From NCBI GenBank assembly GCA_028571685.1, contig CM053142.1, positions 129,882,796 through 129,946,795 on the forward strand: a DNA stretch of 64,000 bases, written 5' to 3'. Made by a program: the position numbers and the translations under genes. This DNA comes from Heterohyrax brucei (taxonomy: Eukaryota > Chordata > Mammalia > Hyracoidea > Procaviidae). The notes beneath the pieces are model-generated. The model saw only the letters and a program-made list of their open reading frames with translations, was not told where the DNA came from and searched no databases. Positions 33,250 to 45,521 of the stretch are shown here, one piece after another (positions within the stretch are counted from its first letter, which is position 1; the number at the start of each line of letters is the position of its first letter).

Positions 33250-35570
33250 GATCTTGCTCGCTTGAGGTGTACCACGCAGCTATCACCTTTGAGAGTTGCT
33301 ACTTCCTTGGGTCTTAGTAAAGGAGTGGTACTGAACCTCAGGCACTCATGGGGTCCACAGATTTCCACCCCCTTCCCACTGTCTCCCCTCTTGTTGTTTA
33401 AAAAACACTTTCTTTTCTATGTCTATTTCCTTTCATTGTCTATTCAATAAGCTCATGTTTTGACAAACAATACGCAGAGAACTGAACATCAGGCTGCCTC
33501 TGCTTTTTTCCCAGCAAAAATCTCAGAGGCACAGAAACCCAGGATGGCCTGATTAAAATGGGAGAGGAGAAATATAAGGACAGTAAGTCCAAATAAACAC
33601 ATTAGTGGATTGCTTTGCTGCACAAAGGTCTGTGTGATAGAGGAACTCTTGTTTTTCCCTCTGGCAGAACTTAAAAGCATTAGTTCTCATAAACCCTTTG
33701 TTTGCACAGTAAGGTACTGGCTGTGCTAACATCTAACCTGTCTTTAGTTGTTTTATACTTCATAGTTCTCTTCCACATACATTGTCTCGTGGCAGGGCAT
33801 TATTATTCCTACACCTACGTGGAGAAATAAAGACTTGGATTAGTCTAAAAGATGTTTCTACAACAGGTAGAGAGACCAGCATCCCTCAATTAGTTTATTT
33901 ACATATTTATTTTTACAACTGCATGCATTTAGCCTTAAAAAGTCTCAAACACCAAACTATTTCCTTACATATAGTTTCTTTGGTTTCTAAAGTTGGAGAG
34001 TTTAAAATTTTTCTTAAAGTATTCTTTCAGAAGCATTCTCCCCAGATACATGTGTTTGCCATTATGTAGTGGATATGAATACAAACAATAAATAAATAAA
34101 AACATTCTGTTCATCTACTCAGAGCACAACAAAATCTTAAATATAACTAGCCACAAATATTTTCAATGCTCAGCTCAAAGAAACGTTACCCAGATACAGG
34201 AACCAGTATCTGGCAGATGGATGGATTCTTTGATACAGAAGGAAGTGTACAGGCACTCGGATGGCTACCCAGTACCCACTTCCACTTTTTTGTTTTGTGT
34301 TGTGTTCTTCTTAATAGACTCTGACACCTCCTCCATGAGCCCTAGAAGCAGATGAACTCCAAGAGTAATATTATTGGTCAAAAATCAGTGTCACTCCCTT
34401 TCTAAAGGATTAGTTCAGAAATGACGTGTCCCAGTTGTAGCTGATAAGACATGAAGAAAGATTTGCTGAAGCCTTCTGGGCAAGCCGTTTTACACACTGA
34501 AGAGTCATCCAGAGGCAGCCAATTTTGCTAGTCTATCTGATGGCAGTGAAGACGGAGATAGCTCAGAACATTATTGGCAGCCATCCTTCAAGCCTGAAGG
34601 AACTAGATTTAGATGATGCTGAAGGCAGAACAGAGAGACAAAAGTACCCAAGTCCTTAAGGAAGTTACTGAAAGAGCAAATTCCAAAGCTTGTCCTACCT
34701 CTGGACTTGTTTTAAAAGAAAGTTTCCAAAACAAATACTTGTCCTTATAAAAAAATGTAACTAAATATGTAGTAAGTATATTATACTTCATAATATATGC
34801 TATAAAGTATAATAATATGCATAATATATAACTACACTTAAGTGTATCAGAGACAGTTAGAATTGGGTTTTCTGTTACTTGCAGTCAAAAGCATTCTAAC
34901 AGCTCTAGAGAGCTATTCTTTCTCTCCTTCTGTCTTCTTTTTACAGATGAAGGGCCCAGAGAGTATACATAATGTATAAAGATCACAGAACTAGGATGAA
35001 ATTTCAACTTATAAATCCTAGATTGATTGTACAGAAAATTTCAGAGATGACTTTTACTGTGGGTTGAGTAACTGATTTATAACATGTATGAAGCTGATAC
35101 CTAGAACCACTGGATGTTTTGAACTAGAGTTTACATCGGACACCTTCAAGGGACCCATTGTCCTGGAGTTTCAGTTCAGGAGTTTCTTAGCCCCCAGAAT
35201 TCTGATTGCCAGTCTCATCCAAGAGATGTACCACCTAGGATGTTCCCAACAATTGGAATGTTCCACTTGTTTACTTTTCTCTTAAGCCAAGGGCCGGGAC
35301 TAAGAGGCCAGCTTCCTGCTCTGTCTTTTCAAGTCCTTACCCTGCTGCTTCGAGATCAAAATCAGGGTTCTCCCTAAAGCAAAAAGCTGCAGCGCAATGG
35401 GGACAGAGTTTTGTCCCCAAAGAACCCAACATCTCAAAGGTCTCCTCAGTGATGAACCTTTATGTCTTCAGATCATAAAGGTTCTAGAAAGTTCAAATGG
35501 TATCTCTCAGGTTTGAAGCCCCTTCAAGGTGTTAAAAGGACTCGAGTCTCCCTTAATTTATGATTTATCT
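33250..35570. other. Mostly unassigned sequence
   Basis: 2.3 kb with no recognised gene. The open frames (for example the 95-codon frame at 33782-34069) have no domain. An AT-rich stretch at 34770-34840 repeats TATAAT-like words. Confidence 0.4.
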
Positions 35571-35574
35571 TTTC

Positions 35575-36034
35575 TTTCTGCTGGTGTTTTCTCCACCACC
35601 CATCTGTCAGTGTGTCACACTGTTGCTGTACATATGTTGCTACGATGGTGGAGTCTATGCCACCCATGTTTCAGATGTTAGCAGAGTATGATGAGCACAT
35701 TTCAGTAGAAACTCCAGACTAAGACTAACTAGGAAGAAAGGCCCAGCAATCTACTTCCAAAGCTTAGTCACAATATAAGATTGTCTGATTTGCTTGCTTT
35801 GGACATGAAATTGGGAGGGATCAAGTGCTGGAGGAAGATATCATGTTGGGGAGAGCAGAGGGCCAGCAAGGGGCAGGGAGACCCTCAGAGAGGTGGACTG
35901 GTACAAGAGCTACAGTGATGGATTTCAACATGCCAGCTAGCGATCATAAAGATGGTGCAAGACTAACAGCATTTTTCTCTGGTATACACAAGGCTGCTAC
36001 AAGTTTGAATCAACTTGAAGGCAGCTAACAACAA
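35575..36034 (+). mobile_element. Short non-autonomous RTE derivative (5' leader joined to 3' end)
   Basis: The left part (AAACTCCAGACTAAGACTAAC, TAGGAAGAAAGGCCCAGC, AATCTACTTCCAAAG) is like the RTE 5' leader and the body of the tRNA-Gly SINE. From about 35790 it is the RTE 3' end: TGCTTGCTTTGGACATG, AGGAAGATATCATGTTGGGG, GACCCTCAGAGAGGTGGAC and the tail AGGCAGCTAACAACAACAAC. The whole coding middle of the LINE is absent. It could be a propagated short family or a one-off deletion. Confidence 0.7.
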
Positions 36035-37720
36035 CAACGTCTGCTCCCATACGTATTACGCTTCCACCACGTCCAGCCTTGTAGCTGCTGCACTGTGGAA
36101 GGGAGGGCAAAGCAAAGTGATGCATTAGCTCTTCCCCAGGTCTTGTCCCAGGGTCAGGTACTATTTCATTTCCTAGTCTTTGCCTTTCTGCTGTGCTGTC
36201 TGACTTTCCGTGCTTCCCTCCATGGTGGTTCTTGATGACACCATAGTCTGTCTGAAAGAAAAAGAACAAGGGTTTGTAAACGGGGACAGTGAGCCCTCCA
36301 GCTTCCACCACAGTCACTTCTTGTTACAACACAGTTCATCTGAAGTCTTAGAGTTCATAGCTGTGGCCTGAGATGTTGCTTACCACCTGCTTTGGGGAGA
36401 GGCAGGCCTCTTTATGATCTCTCTGCTTTGCTTTGTTATTCGAATTTTTTGTGATTTTTAAGGTTGATAAATTGACACTTTTAATTAAAGACAACTTATT
36501 GCATTATTTCCCAACCTCTTTCTTTTTTTTTACTTTGTGATAACGTGTTAAGAGAATAGTGTGCTGTGAGTGTGGGGGGAGGGCGTATACTCTTTTCAAG
36601 GTGCCCTTAGGAACTCTGTGTGTGGGCCACCACCAAAGGAAGGAGTGGTGGTGATTTTTCATTGATTGTACTTTGGAGTTCTTTCTGCAAGGCTTGAAAG
36701 GAGACGTTTCTCTCTGAGGGACTCTGGCTGAATCAGAGGCACGTGCTGTGTTCAGTGGAGTACCGTTTAGAGTGCATTTGTTTCTAGCACGCACAAAATG
36801 ATGCGAGTGCCCCTTCTTGCTATTTTGTTCATACCTTTTTTGTTCTGAGGTCTTGGAAGTGAGAGCTATGGAGAACAAGAAAGGAGGAGGTGTGCGCTGG
36901 CAACCACTGCTGGCACACAGGTTTCACCTAAGCTGTAAATCAGAGAGAGAACCCACTTACAAGAGGTGCGTTCATATGCAATGTGGAAAAATCTGAAAGG
37001 GTAGATAGTATTGCTACTTTTACCTTCAATTTTTTTGGTAATAACATTATTTACGTTTGCTAAATACAGAAAGATAAAGAAGAAAATTATGGCATGTAAT
37101 CCCTGTTAACATTTTTTATCACAAAACTGTTTTGTTGTATAAATAATGGTAAGTGGTAAAACAAAAATTAAACAGAAAAGGCTAAAATTTGCTTACATCG
37201 CTTCAGAAAACTTCTATGCATATAGGTACACATATGTGTTCCTTTTTTTAAATTTATTTACATAAAACAGATAAGGCTGCTCATAGTTTTTAAAAATTGC
37301 ATCTGGATTTTTCACTTTCTTGTAACTTTTCTTCAGTGTTTTAATTCTGCTGCATGGATATGCCCTATTATTGAATGAATGTCCTGTTACAAATGTATTG
37401 ATGGACATCATTTTCAATTAATGATGAAAAGATTTTAATATTTTAGAATTAAAACATGGATAAAAAATAAGATCACCTCAATTGTCATAAGTTAATTGAA
37501 CCAAATTTGTATTTTAATAAACATTCATCAGATACCTGTTATGTGCTGGGCATCCTTTTAGGCTCCAGGGAAATCAAGTAGGATAACTTTGTTCATGTAC
37601 CAAATGGGCCACGGCCTTAGTGAAGGGCGATCGCTCAGTAAATCAATCATTACTGTCACCGTTAAGATAGATATAAGCAAAGCACACTACAGCAACAGAG
37701 ATGAAATGCCCATACACCAT
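36035..37720. other. Mostly unassigned sequence
   Basis: No gene recognised. The 124-codon reverse frame at 36504-36878 has no known domain. TAAACATTCATCAGATACC then GTTATGTGCTGGGCATCC near 37520-37555 resembles an ancient LINE2-like remnant. Confidence 0.4.
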
Positions 37721-37721
37721 A

Positions 37722-37940
37722 TGCACCTGTTGCTGTTGAGTCAGTTCCAACTCATGACAATTTCATGTGTATCAAAGTAGAACTGTGCTCCCTAGGAATT
37801 TTGATGACTAATTTTGGGGAAATAGATATAGCTATGCCTTTCTTCTGGCATGGCTCTGGCTTGGCTTGGCTCAGCCTGGCTTGAACATTCCACCTTTGGG
37901 TTAGCAGTCAGGCAGCAATTGTACCACCCAGAGACCTCTA
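37722..37940 (-). mobile_element. Extended afrotherian SINE
   Basis: CACCTGTTGCTGTTGAGTC to TTGTACCACCCAGAGACC. It contains a small local GGCTTGGCTTGGCTCAGCC expansion at 37858-37877. Confidence 0.8.
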
Positions 37941-39844
37941 GAATGAAGAAGTTGGTGAGCAGCATAAGTTCTAACAGAGAAGACAACATATATGACGTCT
38001 CTGAGATATGAGACAAGACAGCGTCCTTTGGGAGATGAAAGAATTTAGGAATGGTCACAGTGAAAGTTTTATGAAGGACAATTGACGTGATTCTAAGCTG
38101 GAGACAGAGGTTGGGACCAAAGTCATACCACAGGTGCCCTGAAATTTGAACTGTGTCCTGAAAGTCAGGTGGAATTGGTTGACATTGTAACATCGAGAGG
38201 AGAGGGAATTGGGAAATTATATAATCATTGTTAGAAAATTAAAGGGAAAAAAAGCAAAAAATAAAAATAGTGGAAAGATTTTTTTGCAATTAGTTAGGTC
38301 TCAACATAGTAGTGGAAGGGACTAAGAGTTAGATAAGAAGGAACAGACTTCAAATAAAAAATGAGCATGGCAGAGCAGTGACAGTAGTTAAGAAAGGTAA
38401 AAAAAATGATATGGCATTCTAACTTTAATGACTTTTAAGACTTTAATGCTTAATAAATATATTTCAAAACATCCTTCAGGTAAGACTGTCCTTGGCAAAG
38501 GAAAGCATGGCTCCCTGCCCACTGTGTGCTGAAGTCAACCCAATTGGTCATGTTGACAGTACTTACATAGTGGAAATCAGCAAACACTACAAATCAAGTT
38601 TGGGTTTGTGTTGCCCAGAGCGCCTGTTGTTAAACATTTGTCAGCACATTGCTAATGACTCCACCAGCAAATTATTGAAAACATCGACTATTTAGTTCTT
38701 TCCAGAGACACCAGACTGCTGCTCTGCCCACCCAGATCTCGAAAGTCCTGAAACCTACTTTATTGCCCAAATCATCAGTATTTCAAAGTCTGTGCTATGA
38801 AACATGTCATCACATTTCAGAGATTTAAAAAAAATAGCATGAGCATCAAGATAGGTCCTTTGGCTCTCATGCTCATCCCTGGTGAAGAGCAAGAAGCTGA
38901 TGGCTGCTGGTGGTGACAAGTCTCTATTTTAAGAGCCTGTTTCCCACAGGTGAGAGGGATCCTGGGCACGTGGACACCTGCCCGGCACAGGCTGGCTGTA
39001 ATTCTAATGAGTCTCAGGAAAGCAGTTCAGCCTGTTTGGCCAGTTAGGGGATTGTTTTGCTGACAGTCACTAATTGCTTTAGAGTTACTGAAATCTGCTC
39101 TGGTCACCCCAAGTTTTGTTTCTTCCATGAAACCCAAAGAAAGGTGTTTGTTTTGTTGCTACCATTTTGGGTACAATTTTACACCTGGTGTTTCCATCAA
39201 CTGCTGTTCTGGAGCCAAAGTAATGGGGCTGGATCAGCCTGTCTCTCCTTTTTATTTCCCTTTTTAAGTGCCCATGAGTTTACTGCAGAAACACCAGCAG
39301 GCTGCAAGTTCCAGAGCCGGGAGACAAGAGGCCTTTGATCAGCACTGTCTGCAGCCAAGCAAGAGGTCTCTAGCTCAGGTGGACATGCCAGGCCACAGCA
39401 CCCCTTCTCCCTCTCATGAGGTTGGTGGAAGGGAGAAGTTGGGTTGGAACTGACCAGCTAAAAGCTGTTTGGAGGCCTAAAGTTCAGATAAGGATACTTA
39501 CTTTATTGTGGTTTTTTTGCTGTTTTTTTTTTTTTTGAAAGCGATTATCTTACATCATCTCAGCAGGCCTGAAAGTTTCATATGATTGTGAAAGTGCGTG
39601 AAATGTCTGATAGATTCTTGGATGTGGATGAGGACAGGGAGGAGGGAGAGGAGACAGCAGAGCTGCATGACAGCAGGGTCTGGACTCAGGTAGATTTTCA
39701 CCTTCTCACCAAAGGAGAAAACTGGGACCCGCTGATTGGCACAGACAGGAGAGTCTCCCTGGCTTTAAGGACAGTATCCTGAGGACCCACCAGCCTTCGG
39801 GCTTATTGTTATTAGATCGCCAAATCCCAGCTGTAGTGACTGCT
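37941..39844. other. Unassigned, low-repeat sequence
   Basis: 1.9 kb without a recognised repeat. The frames at 37792-38193 (reverse), 38492-38695 and 39057-39338 have no domain I know and no splice context. Confidence 0.4.
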
Positions 39845-40049
39845 TGGAGCCCTGGTTGCACAATGATTAGGCACTTGGCTGTTAACTGGAATGTCAGTGG
39901 TTCAAACCTATCCAGCAGCTCTGTGGGACAAAGACTTGGTAGTCTGCCCCCATAAAGATAACAGCCTAGAAAACTCTCTGAAGGCAGTTCTACCCTGTCA
40001 CTGGGGTAGCTGTGAGTCAAAATGAACTCAGTGCCACACAATAACAACC
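39845..40049 (+). mobile_element. Extended afrotherian SINE, RTE-like tail
   Basis: GGAGCCCTGGTTGCACAATG head, middle block AGTCTGCCCCCATAAAGATAAC, 3' end GTGCCACACAATAACAAC, which resembles the RTE tail. Confidence 0.85.
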
Positions 40050-40065
40050 GATAATGACTACTAGT

Positions 40066-41236
40066 TCAGACCAGTAAGGAACATCATGATAAATGGAGAA
40101 AAGATTGAAGTTGTCAAGGATTTCATTCTACCTGAATCCATAATCAACGCCCATGGAAGCAGGAGTCAAGAAATAAAATGACGCATTGTATTGCTACACA
40201 AGACCTCTTTAAAGTGTAGAAACAAAGGTATCCCTTTGAGACCAAGGTGCCCCTGACCCAAACTGCAGAGTTTTCTACTGCCTCCTGTGCATGCGAAAGT
40301 TGGCAATGGATAAGGAAGAAAGAAGAGTTCATTCCTTTAAGTTACGGGGTTAGAGAAGAATACTGAGTATACCATGAACTGCCGAAAGAACAAACATCTG
40401 TCTTGGGAGAAGTACAAAAAGAAAAATCTTTAGAAGTGAGGAGGAAGAGGTTACATAGCACACTCTTTGGATGTGTTATCAGGAGGGACTAATCCCTAGA
40501 GAAGGACATCATGCTTGGTAAAGTTAAGGGCTGGTTAGTAAGAAGAAGACGGATGATTGACACACTGGCTGCGGCTCTAGGCTCAGACAGTGTAAGGATG
40601 ATGTAGGGTAGACAGTATTTTGTTCTGATGTAGATAGGGATTGTTTTAGTCAGCTACTGCTGCTCTAACAGAAATACCACAGAGTGGATGGCTTTAACAA
40701 AAGAAAGTATATTCTTACACAGTCTGGTACGCTGTAAGTCCATATTCAGGGTGTCTGCTCCAGGGGAAGGCTTTCCCCCTAGTCAACTCTGGAGGAAAGT
40801 CCAGTATTGCATCAGTCTTCGTCCAGGGAGCGTCTTGGTGCAGGAACCTCAGGTCTGAAGGATGCGCTCTTCTTCCAGTGCTGCTTCCTTGATGAATGTG
40901 AGATTCCCAATTCTCTGCTTGTTTCTCTTTCCTTTTATCTCTTGCAGGATGAAAGGATTAAGGTTGGGCAAGCCATACTCCGGGTAAACTCCTGTGACAG
41001 TGGAGCAGGGAAGTGATCTTATAAAGGGATTTACAGTCTCACCCTAATCCTTTAACATACAGCACCACAAAATCAGAAAATGGAGGACAGTCATAGAATA
41101 CAAGGTATCATGGCCCAGCCACATGGCTACACCTGTTTTTGGGGGGACACAATTCAATCCATGACAGGGCCACTAGATGTAGATAGGGTTATTAGGAGTT
41201 GGAACTGACTCCGTGGGTGCTAACAACAATACCAAT
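40066..41236 (+). mobile_element. RTE LINE 3' end, split by an LTR
   Basis: GTAAGGAACATCATGATAAATG opens a 5'-truncated RTE that runs to about 40641. After the LTR it resumes near 41176 and ends GACTCCGTGGGTGCTAACAAC. Decayed, with no useful open frame. Confidence 0.85.
40642..41166 (-). mobile_element. MaLR-type solo LTR (fossil) in RTE
   Basis: Whole-looking reverse-strand LTR from TGTTTTAGTCAGCTACTGC to TTCAATCCATGACA, without an internal region. It lies inside the RTE 3' end and is therefore younger than that RTE. GATGTAGATAGGG occurs just left (40627-40639) and just right (41176-41188) of it. Confidence 0.85.
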
Positions 41237-42535
41237 TCAGACAGCGGATACTTCAGCACACAATAAGTGTTTATACTGCAAGGAACATTGTCTGCTTTTC
41301 CTTTCCAGTTTTGTGGGTACACCAAAGGCTTCCAAGAGCCAGTCTGAAAACATCCATGGTGAAATGAGGCAACATGGAAGAGCTTTTTATAAAGTATAAT
41401 TAATTCAATTTCCAAGCTTGCTCTTAATTCTGAGATGATGACCTACTTCCCTCACTGCCTGTATTAAAAGTGCCCTTTCTTCTATGACATCATCATGGTG
41501 ACAGATGACACCATTGTTTGGAGAAGAGAGTTGCTGTTGTTTTCTTTTTCTTTAATGCTGGTGTATAAAAACATACCTAGAAGGGGAGGGCGAGGGGGAG
41601 AGGCAAATCAGTATTAGTTTCTTTCCTCCCTACCTCCCACCTTTTTAAAAATTATATTACTGTGATGAAGAGTTCTTCTGGTACACCCGAGACAATTCTG
41701 AAAAAAATTAAATAAAATAAAACTTCATATCCGTAAGAGTCAACCTAACAAATCTTTGTTGAGTGTTAACAAATGACTAATACTGGAGGAGGCTTTGTGT
41801 GGAAATGTTGGACAGGTACACAGATCCACAAGGAAAGCTACCCTCTGGGAGCTAGGAGCACAGGCAGGAGCAAGGCGTCTGGATGAGACAGGCGACAAAG
41901 CAAAGCAGCAGAGCAGGTACAAGAAATCGGGGTGCAAGAAATGTCATTTGCCTTTTTGTTTTAGTGTAATCTGGTTAGAGTTCCCATAAATGCGGCTGCA
42001 TGACATTGCATCTCAGTCATTCCAAGGGCTCCTGCCTCGCTCTCTAGGACTCTGGAGAGTCCTAAGGTTGTGTAGTGTTAGAGAGAAGGGCAGAAACTGA
42101 GACCCCCACAGTGTCTCTCATTGCCGCTGCACCCTCTGGGGACTGAGTGCACTGCTCTGGACAGGGCACTCCATACCTCCAGCCCTCACCCTCAGAGTCC
42201 CCGCCAGGTGCTCAGAGGCAACAGCGCAGGGCACCTCCTCACCTGCCATGCAGACTCACCTCAGCAACTCCCCCTCGGGGCTGTGTGTTTGTGTAAGGCA
42301 GTTTCAGCTTCATTTCCACTGCTGTTTAGGTAAACTACCTTTTGCTTCCTTAAATCCAAGTACTGATGTCGATTCTGGTTCCCTAGGTGACCACGTTTCT
42401 ACTTTCTTTGCTTTAGGAGTGTTTATGTGAGCACTCTTCCAATCCATGGAAATACCTAACCAGCTTCTTTCCTGCGAAGAGGTGAAAGGAGATGTTATTA
42501 GTACCAGTCAAATTTTTCTTACCAATAACTTATAT
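41237..42535. other. Unassigned sequence, GC-richer at its right end
   Basis: No recognised repeat or gene. 42010-42330 is GC-richer than its surroundings (CCCGCCAGGTGCTCAGAGGC) and carries overlapping frames with no known domain. Confidence 0.4.
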
Positions 42536-42539
42536 GGAG

Positions 42540-42705
42540 TGCGTTACAACTGGCTGACATGCTGGATTACTGACAGAAAATTCAAGTCCACCTGGAGGCA
42601 CCTAGAAAGAAAGGCCTGGTAACCTACTTCAACAGTCAGTGAAGCCCCTATGGAGCACAGTTCTTCTCTGACACACTGGGTATAGGAATCAGCTCCACTG
42701 TAACT
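42540..42705 (+). mobile_element. Extended afrotherian SINE
   Basis: GTGCGTTACAACTGGCTGAC, CACCTGGAGGCACCTAGAAAG, AAAGGCCTGGTAACCTACTTC and TCTGACACACTGGGTATAGG. Shares the AGGCCTGGTAACCTACTTC block with the tRNA-Gly SINE body. Confidence 0.7.
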
Positions 42706-44128
42706 GGTCTGTGCGTATCTCATCTCCATCACCGCAGCATCCTTTGCTTGTGTCTGTCTACAGCAGTGACAGCGATGACTGGCTTACTGGGCTGTCTTCC
42801 TCCACTTGGCACAAGAGCAAAGCTATTCTACTTGATATTCTTGGCACCTAACAGAATGCCTGGTACACACTATAGGCTCTTAGGTTAACTGCGTTATAGC
42901 TGACGCAACCAACCACCCTGGTTAGACCAGGACTGAAGGGTTTCCCGGGTCACAGACTTTCGGTGCTAAACTGGATGTGTTGGTCACCTTGATTTACTGA
43001 GGTAGCTGATGAAGAGTCAAAGGAGTCAGAGAGGCAAAAAGTACTGCTGAAGGTGAAAATCAGTGGCATGAAAGGAGTTTGGATTTTTCTGTCTTTTACA
43101 CTGCCCTTTCACAGGCATTATCTCGTTTTAACCTTGTAACAAGTTAAGGAAGGCAGAGGTGTTATTATTATTGCCTCACACTGTTAAAAATTAAGCCACA
43201 AAGATCAGCGGGTCTCTCAGTGACACACATCTGCTTAATGACAAAGGACAAAGGTTCTACCTCTAGCTTTGTGTGGAGGGAAGGGGGTACAATTCAACGG
43301 CTACCAGTTGAGTGGTCTTTCCATGGTGTTGCACTGCCCCTGCTTGCAGTGTAGAAAAGTGTCTTCAACAACTTTAGGAAAAGCTGCAGGCATCGTTTCT
43401 TTCTTCAAAGAAAACTAATGACTCTTCTACGTACCTTGAGAGGTATGTGAAACATGCAGCTCATTCAGATCTCGTGGCCCTTCACCTTGTGAGTGCCACT
43501 ATCCTCTTTCATGCCAAAACTTAGACATTTCTTCAGTCACAGCGATGCTGCAAGAGTTCAAGTGGCTTTCAGTACATCAAAGTTCCTAGAAGGATGCCTG
43601 GCTCAAAAAAAAAAAAACCCAAACCCCAAACAAAAAGCATAAATATAAAAAACCCTGCAGTTGTCTTCCTTTAAGCTATTTTTTCCCCAGTTCTAAAGTT
43701 ACTGAGACTTTTTATCTTTCATATAATGTTGTTTCACAATGTGGGAGGTAGAATAAATTCTGATGAGTCCTAATGAAACAGCTTTTCTTTGTTCTAACTT
43801 ACCTAAAAGTCTCATTGCCTAAGGCAAAATCAAGTTTCCCTTGTTAGAAAATGGAATGTAGGTAAGAAAAATGTGAATTTTATTGCTTCTAGCCATCTCC
43901 TGTCATCTTTCATGTAACAGTGATTTTAATATTAATTTAATAGTAGTATGTTACATTACACTGTTAGGGTTTTTTTTCATATGTTAGAAATGATCATGTT
44001 TCTCACCCCTCTGAAAAGTGTAGAATAGAAATTACATATAACTGAAGTTGAGAGCCCTTTTAATGATGAAGGAAACCTCAGAATCCTTAGATATAAAAAT
44101 GCTGAGATATATGTGGTTATAAAGCAAA
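42706..44128. other. Mostly unassigned sequence
   Basis: Apart from a MIR3-like piece at 43090-43215 (ATTATCTCGTTTTAACCTTG), nothing is recognised. A short A/C-rich run lies at 43605-43640. Confidence 0.4.
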
Positions 44129-44258
44129 ACAACCAACCAACCAACCAACCAACCAACCAGCCAACCAACCAACCAACCAACCAACCAACCAACCAACCAA
44201 CCAACCAACCAACCAACCAACCAACCAACCAACCAACCAACCAACCAACCAACCAAAC
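44129..44258 (+). repeat. AACC microsatellite
   Basis: About 32 copies of AACC, with one interruption (CCAGCC at about 44157-44162). It abuts the T-rich (here A-rich) end of the reverse-strand SINE at 44257-44447 and probably grew from it. The open frames encoding Asn-Gln-Pro-Thr or Gly-Trp-Leu-Val repeats are by-products. Confidence 0.97.
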
Positions 44259-44447
44259 CTGTTGTCACTGTGACTCGCAGTGGCCCTGCAGGACAGTATA
44301 GAACTGTTCCATAGGGTTTCCGGGGCTGTAAATCTTTACAGAAGCAGGTTGCCACATCTGTCTCCTGCTAAACAGCTGGTGGGTTTGAACACTCAACTTT
44401 CCCACTAGCAGTCAAGTGCCTAACCGCTGTGCCACTGGGCTCCTCTG
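44257..44447 (-). mobile_element. Afrotherian SINE, extra-middle subtype
   Basis: AACCTGTTGTCACTGTGAC to CCGCTGTGCCACTGGGCTCC, with the middle block GCTGTAAATCTTTACAGAAG. Near full length. Confidence 0.9.
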
Positions 44448-45521
44448 CGGTTACACAAATGATTAAAGAAAAGCTCAGTACTTTTAAGATTTTTCTGTAT
44501 TTCTGTTTCTAACTACAGTGAGATAAAGTGAGTATATATATGTGTATGTATACTTATGTATTTTTCTATGTTGGAGTATTTTTTGATCTTTCTTTAAAAA
44601 TACACGCATATAAAACTGACAATAAACGGTAAGTTGGAAAAAACATGAAAACTGAAGTTGACTTGATTTGGGTAAAACAATGGATTATTTTATATTTGAG
44701 TTTTCAAAATATTAATGAAGTGTATCAAGACAAATTTCCTTGATGGTCAGTTTTCATTGTGACTGAAAAGATGCCCCTCCAGGAAAAAACACATCGTAGG
44801 CAAGGAGCCTTCTAAATGTCAGCCACATTTCAAAATGAAGAGGAAGCTTAGCTGCCAGCGAGAGACACTTACGGTATTAACAGAAGGGAACTGTCACATA
44901 GCACTGATTCCGAACATAGTGGAATATCCCCCCGAAAAACTTAACATGTACTTTTATTTGCTAAAAAACTTTTTTTTGTTTGATCCTGAGTTGTCCTCAA
45001 GAGGTAAATTACCATTGGCAGGAACATAACTTCATCCCCAGTAAAGTAGAGAATGTATGGTTTCTGGGAGTAGTCGAAGTCTATCTGTGTCAGGAAAAGC
45101 AGGGAAAAGTGAGGAGACGGTTGCTGCTGTGAGGGCTTGGCACCCCAAGAAGCAACTAAACCCTGTTGAAAATGGGCATCTGATAATAATAATAATAATA
45201 ACCCAAGCCTCTCAGCCTCACTTTTGGTATTTAAATCCCCAGGAAGCTAAAATAGATATTGGTTGAAGGTCCTGAAACGATGGGCTATTGATCCTCTTCT
45301 GACACGGTTCTCCTAAGGAAGGTGGTGCTTTATTGAACACTAAGTTGTGAAGTTGGGAACTGGAGTGAGGGGAATCCTTGCCAAAGCTTGGGGCCGAAGG
45401 AGGAATTGTCTGTGTTCAAAGACACAGTATGGGAGAAGCAACTTCCTCAAAGAGATGGCTCCCCTCTTCCAGTCACTCGTTCCACTCCCTCTAACCATCT
45501 CCCCCCGCCCCAGGTTCTCCC
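44448..45521. other. Unassigned sequence
   Basis: No gene or transposable element recognised. A short (TAA)n run lies at 45183-45201. Confidence 0.4.

Noticed and set aside
36504-36878. 124-codon reverse frame as a gene
   Set aside because: No recognisable domain or splice context, and the low-complexity KKKKE end comes from a T run.
42010-42330. GC-rich stretch as a CpG island or promoter
   Set aside because: GC content is raised but CpG pairs are few by eye, and no transcription signal is visible.
43977-44355. Long open frames encoding Gly-Trp-Leu-Val or Asn-Gln-Pro-Thr repeats
   Set aside because: They are translations of the AACC microsatellite; a four-base repeat gives open frames in several phases.
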